The translations under genes and the position numbers were made by a program. From NCBI GenBank assembly GCA_023151315.1, contig JAKLJE010000007.1:1-37030 (forward strand): DNA of 37,030 nt. Reading direction: 5' to 3'. Source of the DNA: Bacteroidia bacterium (GTDB lineage: Bacteria > Bacteroidota > Bacteroidia > Palsa-965). Each line of letters starts with the position of its first letter. Position 1 is the stretch's first letter. Below the pieces are notes generated by a model that worked only from the letters and a program-made list of their open reading frames with translations, had not been told where the DNA came from and did no database searches. Shown piece by piece: positions 1 to 7,379 of this stretch.

Positions 1-869
1 GTATCTTCGTTCTTACCAATCACAACCTGATTTCAATTTACCAATACCTTTTTGTGGTTGTGAATTGCTATCAGATTGTATCTTCGTTCTTACCAATCAC
101 AACTGTCGCTTCATCAAAAAACAACAATGGTACGTTGTGAATTGCTTTCAGATTGTATCTTCGTTCTTACCAATCACAACTGCACCTTCTGTGACAACAA
201 TCCCTTTTGCGTTGTGAATTGCTTTCAGATTGTATCTTCGTTCTTACCAATCACAACGCAACCGGGAAAGAATCAAACCCGAATGTGTTGTGAATTGCTT
301 TCAGATTGTATCTTCGTTCTTACCAATCACAACTCATTGAGTTTTTGCATGAACTCGTTGATAGTTGTGAATTGCTTTCAGATTGTATCTTCGTTCTTAC
401 CAATCACAACAACATAGCAGAAGTACCTGCACCGACAATGTTGTGAATTGCTTTCAGATTGTATCTTCGTTCTTACCAATCACAACAAACTAACCACAGC
501 AAAACACTAGAATTGTGTTGTGAATTGCTTTCAGATTGTATCTTCGTTCTTACCAATCACAACTCCGAGATCGCAAGCATGGCAGCTTATGAGTTGTGAA
601 TTGCTTTCAGATTGTATCTTCGTTCTTACCAATCACAACGGGTCTGTGACGGTGATGCCTAGTTCCGAGTTGTGAATTGCTTTCAGATTGTATCTTCGTT
701 CTTACCAATCACAACGTGTATTGAATCAACACGTTTGCCGTCCTTGTTGTGAATTGCTTTCAGATTGTATCTTCGTTCTTACCAATCACAACTGGGACTG
801 TTTATAATTTCAATTATAATATGTTGTGAATTGCTTTCAGATTGTATCTTCGTTCTTACCAATCACAAC
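1..869 (+). CRISPR. Type II-C CRISPR array, 47-bp repeats, 11 spacers (left end cut by window)
   Basis: Eleven full 47-bp repeats start at 57, 134, 211, 287, 364, 440, 517, 593, 669, 746 and 823. The last 26 bases of a twelfth occupy 1-26. The 11 spacers between them are 29 or 30 nt and all different. The repeat begins GTTGTGAATTGC and ends CCAATCACAAC, with a 7-bp terminal inverted repeat (GTTGTGA/TCACAAC). All copies are identical except the one at 57, which has A instead of T at repeat position 14. The orientation is set by the tracrRNA at 5918, whose anti-repeat is complementary to the first 22 nt of the + strand repeat, so crRNAs are read left to right. A + strand terminator follows at 938. 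Repeat length and sequence fit the Bacteroidota II-C type. Spacer targets cannot be judged here. Confidence 0.98.
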
Positions 870-937
870 AGAGGGTGGTTTTAAGCACTAAGAATCAGCT
901 TTTTACGAATAAAAACAGGATTAAAAAATTCTGGCCT

Positions 938-970
938 TAAATCCCGGAACGAACCGGGATTTATTGTTTT
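938..970 (+). terminator. Terminator between CRISPR array and cas2, probably bidirectional
   Basis: A perfect 10-bp stem (938-947 with 954-963) and a 6-nt loop (AACGAA) are followed on the + strand by TTGTTTTT. The hairpin lies 68 nt after the last repeat and 14 nt before the cas2 stop codon on the other strand, so it can end array transcription. It probably also ends the cas operon, although the T-run on that side (around 925-930) is further from the stem. Confidence 0.8.
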
Positions 971-976
971 TCCCGA

Positions 977-1309
<333 letters not shown>

Positions 1310-2242
1310 CTATTGAAATTCCGGATATAATATCTTTCGTGTTTCTCCGGAAAAGCATTTCACCAATGATGCCGTTGTCCTTTGCAAACCAACCATCAAC
1401 GGACTCCTGTCCCCTTCAATCCAAATGTCCAAAACCGGAATACTCAACAATTGTTGCTTGAGTTCTTTGCTGATATCGTTGTAACTAACGCCGGAATACA
1501 CAATTTCTCTTACCACCTGATCAACGAACGGGCGATAAGGTTCCATAATGTCGTCAGCCAAACAATATGCATTGTATTTGCTTCTGTGATGAATGCCGAG
1601 TGTAGGCAATAAACCTGAACTCACTAACCCGCGCGCAACAACGGCGCGCAGAATGGCGTAACCGTAATTCAACAGATTATTGGGCGGGAAACCGCTTCTT
1701 TCTCTCGTGAATTCCAGTTCTTCCGGGAAAATATTTTTCCAGTAATAAGCTGCCGCACGTGCTTCGAAGTTGTCGGGGTCGCCGGAGCGCACAGAATTTC
1801 TCCAATGTTCCATGTTGTCCGTAGGTATTCCGATGCGGCGCAAAACACTTGCCTGATTTTTAATCTTCATTTGTACCGTTTGCTGCCATAGATTCTTCTT
1901 CAGAGGAACTGAAGCATCTATTTGATCGCGAAAGCGTTCGGTTTGTAATGTATGTCCTGCCAAAGGTAATAGCATACCTGTTGGATGATGGGTTGCATCG
2001 CACGTAATTAACGCCACATTATTCTGCAACAAAGCATCAATTGCCGCTTGCGTGATGGTAATTTGCTGATGATCTAACACGATCACGCCAATATCTTCAA
2101 TGGCAATCGACTTTTTCGCATCCCATTTGATATGCTCAGGTATGCTCGAATTCTTCTCCACTTCGGGCAAACGGATCACCAATTGACTGTTGGTCAATGA
2201 GAGGTAGGTCGGATTTCCGAAATAGAGAGTGCGTTTGATCAT
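1310..2242 (-). CDS. cas1: CRISPR-associated integrase Cas1 (type II)
   Basis: This 310-aa protein is the metal-dependent integrase of spacer acquisition. The N-terminal beta domain starts with the usual RTLYFGNPTYLSL. The helical C-terminal domain carries the expected catalytic triad: Glu160 (NFEARAAAYYW), His218 (LGIHHRSKYNAY) and Asp231 (LADDIMEPYRPFVDQ). The GIHH...LADD.MEP.RP signature is typical of type II Cas1. The gene sits between cas9 (33-nt gap) and cas2 (3-nt gap) and is presumably co-transcribed with them. No truncation or frameshift is seen. There is no csn2 or cas4 beside it, which is the definition of subtype II-C. Confidence 0.97.
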   Translation of the reverse strand: MIKRTLYFGNPTYLSLTNSQLVIRLPEVEKNSSIPEHIKWDAKKSIAIEDIGVIVLDHQQITITQAAIDALLQNNVALITCDATHHPTGMLLPLAGHTLQTERFRDQIDASVPLKKNLWQQTVQMKIKNQASVLRRIGIPTDNMEHWRNSVRSGDPDNFEARAAAYYWKNIFPEELEFTRERSGFPPNNLLNYGYAILRAVVARGLVSSGLLPTLGIHHRSKYNAYCLADDIMEPYRPFVDQVVREIVYSGVSYNDISKELKQQLLSIPVLDIWIEGDRSPLMVGLQRTTASLVKCFSGETRKILYPEFQ

Positions 2243-2275
2243 GCTAATGAATATAAACTAGAGCAACTAGAATTT

Positions 2276-5200
2276 TTATTCTCCAATTTTCGTAATCTCG
2301 CCTAGATGATTTAAACGAATCTTCTTTGGAATAAGCTTAAGAAATCCATCCACGCTGCTAACTTCAATGAAACGCCCACTTTCTCTAGCCCCGGGTGTTT
2401 TCTTCAATTCTGTATTTTTGGTTTCTAAATGATGTCTAAACCAATACTTGTTCTTCGATACGCTCCACACAACATAGAGATATCTGCTGATTAAGGCGTA
2501 GTCTCCCCTATCTCTTGCTGAATTAAACTCCTCGTCAGGTAAGTTCAAGACAAACATTTCATTTTCCTGTAAGCTGAACTCCAACTTAAGATTGTCAGAT
2601 GGTAATTTCTCTAAAACCGCCGACGGCAGATTCTTGGTAAGAATGTCGTTCCAAACTATTCTGGAGTCTTTAACTACACACGGAATTCCGTGCTTTTTTC
2701 TTTCCACTGCATGCCAAAAAGTACAAAGGTGTTGAACGTACTTGCCATTAACATCTTTATAAATTGCCACGTGATGATTACTTCCTGGCTTTGCAAAGCC
2801 AATTTCCCGTCCGAATTCATTTCTCTTTACTGGCTCAACGGCGCTCAAACCTGTCAAACATCTCACCGATAAAATCGGGATTTGCTTTTCTTCATTAAAC
2901 CACAGCACGTCCTTAAAAGCTTCTTTTTCCTTTCCTCCAAAAGCCTTCAGCCTTTGACTCACTAGCTCACGAACCTTTTTATCTACAATAGATGGAACAT
3001 CTTTGCTTTTTAAATCTTGTAACTTATACTTTAACACATACGAGGCTTTGCCGTTGACATTAATCTTCCCATACACAAATTGCTCGTGAAGTGCTCCCCT
3101 CGGCACAATTACACCCGTATCCCTGTTCTTTCCAGTCGCCTTTCGTTTACTGATTGTAGCGACCTTCTTACCGGCTTTAAATGAAATCAATATTTTATCT
3201 GCTTCTTGTTCAATAAACGACGTAGTAAACTTTGGAGGTCTCTGAGTGATGAGATACTTATCAAGTAAAGTAAGTTTCTCATTATACTCCAATCTTGCCT
3301 CTTCTACGTTTCTATTCATTTCATCCTTCACGTCACTTGAGCTAAGTGTATTTATGCGCTGTATGAAACCCTGCCTTGTACAAGCTATCACTAACGCATC
3401 AATAGCGTGATGACGATGATCGTCACGTTTACTCCAATTTAATATTTCTTCCTTTTCATGTACACGCTTCCCGTGATCGCTTGTCCATTGCCTAATCTGC
3501 GTTTGACCTAGATTTTTATACTTAGGAAGTTGCAGATTCATTAGAACATCATTCCACCCCCAAAGTTGCCGCAGCTTAGCTGTAACACCACCTTCCGAGC
3601 TAGATACATTATTACAAATATTCTGCAACAACTCTTTTGATTTTTTAACGATATACTGAGTTTCGCGCAATTGGCGGTCTATAAAATTTTCCCAAAGTCG
3701 TTTGTCTGCTTCTGTTTCTTTTTTTGCTCTTTTTCGTTCCTGATACTCCTCAAAAGAAACCTTGAGCCTTTGCATTTTCCCATATGATAAGACACCGCGC
3801 TTATACCAATCATCCACACGAGAGATATAACTCGACAATGCCGTTTCGCCTTGCTTCGCAATAAAATCATAAGCAGTCTGATTCGTCTTGTTAGAATTAC
3901 AACTTCGATGAACTAATACCTTGTTGGTTTGAGAATCATCAAACAGCAAAGTTTTAGGAACTATATGATCTACGTCGAAATCATCCCCCCGCAGGGCTTC
4001 TGTAATGTTGAATGATTCTCCGCAGTAAATGCACTGATTAAAGACCTGAGCTTCCTTCCATTTTTTGTCTCGAGTTGGAAACAGAAATTTATACTTCTGG
4101 ATATATCGACGGGTAGCAGGTAACTGATACTCTTGAAGTCTTCTTCCTATCTCATCATTTAACGCTTTGTTAAAGTTATTCTGTCTATCTGCTCCTTCCC
4201 GCTCTTCCTTACTTTGCTTTAACTCCCTTGCAAGTTCAACGCGGATTTCGTCTGGCTTGCCGTGCTTCTCAATTATCGCATTAACAACATTTATCATCTG
4301 GTTCAGAATCTTCTCTACAACAGGTTGCCGCAATGCGTTTTTCGGTAGCAACTCCAGACGATCAGCTGTTGTTCTTTTTTGCTGCTCCGACTTTGTCAAA
4401 CTTTTACTATGATTATAACCTGCAAGGCTACAAGCATCTGCATAGTTGAATCCCTGCATCAGGTATGGAAGAATTTTACGCATAGCTTTACTCGATTTGT
4501 TACCAAATCCCGGTGAATTAAAATCAATTCCAGCCAGTTGCGCTGCGATGTTCTCTTCAAATCCAAAGCGTTTAATCAATGCGAGTTTGCACTCCTCCAA
4601 ATCTTTAATTGAATAGATTGTGTGCCAGATCTGGTAAAGCGGCTCCTTAACGAAGGAAGCATCAAGCTGAATCGGTTCTAATTCTTCCACAATTTCTCCG
4701 GTTCGTTCATCAACCAGAAAACACTGATGACTTGAAGCAACCTTATGAACATTGAACGTAAGATTTTCGGTATTATCTATTATCTTTTGCAGTTGTACAT
4801 AAGTAGAATTTCCCTTTATCCCTTTTTGCAACTGTTTATTGGCGTAGACATCTTCCTTTTTTAGATTCAGTATTTTAAGTAACTCCGACTGACTTAAATG
4901 TTCAGACTTCCAAAGTCTCCTAACTATTTCTGTCTTCTCCTCAAGTGTTGGAATCTTATCACTCCATTTATATCTTGAGCCGGCAGAGTTCCTGACTTTC
5001 AGGGAAATATTATTTACGGTTTCCCATATTCTGCAAAGTTGAAAAAGAGGAGAAGTACGAGGCGCTACTTTGGGTCCAGCAAAAATTGTCTTTTGTTTCT
5101 GCGTCTCATTGTCAATGTAAGCCGTTTCGAATCCCTCGAATTCACAAACACTAACAAGATTCTTTTGCGATTTTAATTTTCTTTGATAATAGATTATTTC

Positions 5201-5890
5201 ATCTCGCAATTTATAAACTACTTCGTCTGTTAAAAAAGAATGATGCACCTTTTGCGTCTTAATTATTGCATCGAACTCTTCAAGATAAGCTTCACGTGGG
5301 TAAACTTTCTTCTTTACCTGAAAGTGCTGCTGGTTTTGCTCTGCGTTTTTAAGCTCATTATAAAAATATTGTCCGATGGTCTTCTTCACTTCCTTGAGTC
5401 GTGCATAGCGTCCCTTTACCTCAGCGACATACTCTGTATCCTTCTTATCAGCATTAGCCTCACTTCTTGCTGACTTATAACCTCTCTTTTGATTGAGCAT
5501 ATAAAGTACACGTCCAAATTCTCCAGGCTGAAGTGCCTTGGATGCCGCATCACTCCGAAGCTTCCACAGTTCAAGAGATGGTAATTTCATGAGAGCCTCA
5601 GTAGGCCAGATATTCAAGTCCCGCAACAACTCCTTCAAAGCAGATTTTCTCAACTGTAGTCGATCGTATCCCTTTCTTTGTGTTCGACTTTTGGTTCGGT
5701 CCTGATTTTTAGTGATTGCCTGTCCCTGTTGAAATTGATCACGCTCAGTCGAATCCAATGGAATAATGCGGGAGCCCATTCCCAAAATCTTATTTGGAAC
5801 TTCACTATTATCCGTCTCAATCAATGCCCAACCAATTGAATTCGTCCCTAAATCCAATCCTAAAATTGTTTTCTTAGAATCTTGACTCAT
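2276..5890 (-). CDS. cas9: RNA-guided endonuclease Cas9 (type II-C), 1204 aa
   Basis: Cas9 cuts DNA matched by the crRNA:tracrRNA pair. Visible parts, numbered from the chosen ATG, are RuvC-I (ILGLDLGTNSIGWAL, Asp13), an Arg-rich bridge helix (about 60-90), the REC lobe, RuvC-II (IRVELARELKQ, Glu552), the HNH domain (DDFDVDHIVPKTLLFDD, His642, flanked by CIYCG and HRSCNSNK cysteines that could hold zinc), RuvC-III (HHAIDALVIAC, His828 and Asp831), and a C-terminal PAM-interacting region from about 870 on. All nuclease residues are intact. I chose the ATG at 5890 because AAGGAAA stands about 9 nt upstream and because the protein then begins just before RuvC-I. An in-frame TTG at 5920 would add ten residues and overlap the tracrRNA start. 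It leads the cas9-cas1-cas2 operon. At 1204 aa it is, from memory, on the short side for Bacteroidota II-C Cas9. Confidence 0.97.
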   Translation of the reverse strand: MSQDSKKTILGLDLGTNSIGWALIETDNSEVPNKILGMGSRIIPLDSTERDQFQQGQAITKNQDRTKSRTQRKGYDRLQLRKSALKELLRDLNIWPTEALMKLPSLELWKLRSDAASKALQPGEFGRVLYMLNQKRGYKSARSEANADKKDTEYVAEVKGRYARLKEVKKTIGQYFYNELKNAEQNQQHFQVKKKVYPREAYLEEFDAIIKTQKVHHSFLTDEVVYKLRDEIIYYQRKLKSQKNLVSVCEFEGFETAYIDNETQKQKTIFAGPKVAPRTSPLFQLCRIWETVNNISLKVRNSAGSRYKWSDKIPTLEEKTEIVRRLWKSEHLSQSELLKILNLKKEDVYANKQLQKGIKGNSTYVQLQKIIDNTENLTFNVHKVASSHQCFLVDERTGEIVEELEPIQLDASFVKEPLYQIWHTIYSIKDLEECKLALIKRFGFEENIAAQLAGIDFNSPGFGNKSSKAMRKILPYLMQGFNYADACSLAGYNHSKSLTKSEQQKRTTADRLELLPKNALRQPVVEKILNQMINVVNAIIEKHGKPDEIRVELARELKQSKEEREGADRQNNFNKALNDEIGRRLQEYQLPATRRYIQKYKFLFPTRDKKWKEAQVFNQCIYCGESFNITEALRGDDFDVDHIVPKTLLFDDSQTNKVLVHRSCNSNKTNQTAYDFIAKQGETALSSYISRVDDWYKRGVLSYGKMQRLKVSFEEYQERKRAKKETEADKRLWENFIDRQLRETQYIVKKSKELLQNICNNVSSSEGGVTAKLRQLWGWNDVLMNLQLPKYKNLGQTQIRQWTSDHGKRVHEKEEILNWSKRDDHRHHAIDALVIACTRQGFIQRINTLSSSDVKDEMNRNVEEARLEYNEKLTLLDKYLITQRPPKFTTSFIEQEADKILISFKAGKKVATISKRKATGKNRDTGVIVPRGALHEQFVYGKINVNGKASYVLKYKLQDLKSKDVPSIVDKKVRELVSQRLKAFGGKEKEAFKDVLWFNEEKQIPILSVRCLTGLSAVEPVKRNEFGREIGFAKPGSNHHVAIYKDVNGKYVQHLCTFWHAVERKKHGIPCVVKDSRIVWNDILTKNLPSAVLEKLPSDNLKLEFSLQENEMFVLNLPDEEFNSARDRGDYALISRYLYVVWSVSKNKYWFRHHLETKNTELKKTPGARESGRFIEVSSVDGFLKLIPKKIRLNHLGEITKIGE

Positions 5891-5912
5891 ATCTGTTTTT
5901 CCTTTTTCTTTG
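5882..5912 (+). promoter_or_regulatory. Candidate tracrRNA promoter (Bacteroidota -33/-7 type)
   Basis: TTG at 5882-5884, 20 nt, then TTTCTTTG at 5905-5912 matches the phylum consensus TTG-N(17-20)-TAnnTTTG with one mismatch (T for A). Transcription would begin near 5918, exactly where the anti-repeat starts. The -33 element lies inside the first codons of cas9 on the opposite strand. This is inferred from consensus only. Confidence 0.5.
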
Positions 5913-5917
5913 TTGAA

Positions 5918-6000
5918 CAATCTAAAAGCAATTCACAATAAGGATTATTCCGTTGTGAAAACATCTAAGCCGCCTCGTCTTCCAATACGGGGCTTTTTTA
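5918..6000 (+). ncRNA. tracrRNA: tracrRNA
   Basis: Positions 5918-5939 are the reverse complement of repeat nucleotides 1-22 except for one A:C mismatch and one G:U pair, so this is the anti-repeat. It is followed by a short nexus-like hairpin (GGA/TCC around 5942-5950), GTTGTGAAAACATC (5952-5965), which resembles the conserved II-C tracrRNA core, and a terminator stem (AAGCC at 5967 with GGCTT at 5991, extended by CC/GG around a bulged G) ending in a six-T run. The length is about 83 nt. The gene is head-to-head with cas9. The anti-repeat can also pair with TTGTGAA at 5953-5959 inside the same RNA. Confidence 0.93.
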
Positions 6001-6070
6001 TTGCTATAACCTCATTCTTTCTTGCAGCAATATAAACTCTCGATTTCAAAAAGACAATGATTCATCAGAA

Positions 6071-6094
6071 ATTATCCGTTTGTAAACGGATAAT
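6071..6094. repeat. Perfect 11-bp inverted repeat (24-bp palindromic site)
   Basis: The arms 6071-6081 and 6084-6094 are perfect reverse complements separated by GT. No T-run follows on either strand, so it does not look like a terminator. It lies in the divergent gap between the tracrRNA/cas9 start and the lipoprotein gene and could be an operator or an RNA hairpin. No protein can be named for it. Confidence 0.6.
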
Positions 6095-6253
6095 CCTTAA
6101 ATGATTTTACTACTCAATGCCTCAGATCAAACCATCACTTATCGGCTATTGGTCGGCATTTGTAAAGTCAATTTGAATCCGCGTGACCTTCGCACAATTG
6201 CAGCGTATAACAATCGTTTTACATGCGGATTTTCAAACAAAACTTCGCAAGCC

Positions 6254-6922
6254 ATGAAAACGAAAAAATCAATCGCATCGCAAACTGCAACACTGTTGCT
6301 TGTTATTACTACACTCATTGTGTCATGCAAAAAAGAAAGCATTCAACCTCCCCCTGCTTCACCCGGCAACACAACAAACGTGTACTCCTTCCCTCTTACT
6401 AACGGATCCTACTGGATCTATCAACACGAAATGCTGGATTCAGCAGGTAATATTATTGCTACCGGATGTCTGGACAGCACATGGGTGGAAGGCGACACGA
6501 TCATTGGAGCTTACACCTACAAGAAAGTACAATCCGTTAATCTCGGAGGAAATCCGTACAACGGGATTACACCTTTACGTTTACTTCGTGATTCTGCCGG
6601 TTATATTGTTGACGAAACAGGTTGGTTTATTGAGCATGATAATTTCACAGATACATTGCATTATCAAAGTAACATGGGCGCAATGGATGTTTGGTATTTC
6701 ATGCGGCACGAAGATTCATTGGTTACAGTGAATGCAGGAACATTTACCACAATCGATTACGAAGGCAACGGTTATCCGACTGCTTCAAATTATCCGTATG
6801 CGGTTCCGTTGTATACACATGACATGTATGCAGACAACATCGGACTTGTTCTGAAACAGAGTGCGATGATGTGGACATCTCAGGTGAACAGAAAAGTTCT
6901 GGTGAGATATCACATACAATAG
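6254..6922 (+). CDS. Lipoprotein of unknown function
   Basis: The 222-aa product begins with a Lys-rich n-region, a hydrophobic segment and a lipobox ending LIVSC at Cys25, followed by KKE. That is a type II signal peptide, with the mature protein presumably anchored to the outer or inner membrane. A Pro-rich linker (QPPPASPG) follows. The rest is a beta-rich domain with many Tyr/Trp residues (FPLTNGSYWIYQHEM, GTFTTIDYEGNG). I do not recognise the family beyond a general resemblance to Bacteroidota lipoproteins with this kind of SYW.Y opening. The reading frame is open from 6101, but the Met at 6254 is the only start that puts the signal peptide at the N-terminus. No partner gene is adjacent: upstream is the CRISPR locus and downstream a 457-bp gap. 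Confidence 0.8.
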   Translation: MKTKKSIASQTATLLLVITTLIVSCKKESIQPPPASPGNTTNVYSFPLTNGSYWIYQHEMLDSAGNIIATGCLDSTWVEGDTIIGAYTYKKVQSVNLGGNPYNGITPLRLLRDSAGYIVDETGWFIEHDNFTDTLHYQSNMGAMDVWYFMRHEDSLVTVNAGTFTTIDYEGNGYPTASNYPYAVPLYTHDMYADNIGLVLKQSAMMWTSQVNRKVLVRYHIQ

Positions 6923-7379
6923 TTGATCCTACAGCCCTAATTACACCGATTTTATTGCGGGTGAAAATCAGCTCCGATTCTGCGCAAATTTGAGGCACAG
7001 TTCATCCTCCCCCGGATGAGGCCGGTGCTTCAGATTACCCGCACGCGCCGCCTGACTTCCCTTAGAAGAACGGTCGCGCACAACTGTAATGACAATTGAT
7101 CTGCGAAATCTGCTTTAAAAAGTTGTGTCGCCTTTCACGCAGATTACGCAGATTTATCGAGCACTAAAATGATCTGCGGTTCCCAGCGAAATCTGAGGCA
7201 AAATAATTCGCCCCAAAATCATCTTCCAAATAACGATGAACCGCAAAATACAGCCGACCGAAAAGCCATCGTTGCTATTCGAAATTCGTACCTTTGCAGT
7301 CCGTCGACGGATAAAATTGAACTGAGATTACGGTGATTGCCGCAGTCCGGTTGGAAGAAAAAGGGTCGCGGAATATACT
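6923..7379. other. Non-coding gap with decayed small repeats and the purF-like gene promoter
   Basis: No credible gene is present. Variants of a CGCAGATT/AATCTGCG unit occur in both orientations: near 6973-6995 (TCTGCGCAAATTTGAGGCA), 7099-7110 (ATCTGCGAAATCTGC), 7138-7156 (CACGCAGATTACGCAGATT) and 7171-7200 (ATCTGCGG...GCGAAATCTGAGGCA). This looks like the degenerate remains of a dispersed intergenic repeat. A small hairpin (TCATCC/GGATGA, about 7003-7020) has no T-run. The last third holds the promoter element of the next gene. Confidence 0.6.
7289..7296 (+). promoter_or_regulatory. -7 promoter element upstream of the purF-like gene
   Basis: TACCTTTG is an exact match to TAnnTTTG. The 11-mer TACCTTTGCAG is repeated exactly at 20503 before thiL. 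The nearest TTG (7272-7274) is only 14 nt upstream, closer than usual, so the -33 element is uncertain. The predicted 5' leader is about 80 nt. Confidence 0.55.

Noticed and set aside
76-417. Open frame of 113 codons on the + strand across the CRISPR array
   Set aside because: It is made of repeat and spacer translated through, with the same peptide recurring at each repeat. The CRISPR structure explains it fully.
5891-5920. Ten-residue N-terminal extension of Cas9 from a TTG codon
   Set aside because: The ATG at 5890 has an AAGGAAA site at good distance and gives the usual short lead before RuvC-I. The extension would also overlap the tracrRNA start.
5921-6070. A cas9 promoter on the minus strand
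   Set aside because: Several partial TAnnTTTG matches exist (for example TATATTGC), but none has a TTG at the right distance. I cannot place the cas9 start site.
6101-6253. 51-codon upstream extension of the lipoprotein gene
   Set aside because: It would bury the signal peptide and lipobox inside the protein. The Met at 6254 puts them at the N-terminus.
7003-7020. Hairpin TCATCC/GGATGA as terminator of the lipoprotein gene
   Set aside because: Only 6 bp, followed by GGCCGG rather than a T-run, and 80 nt after the stop.
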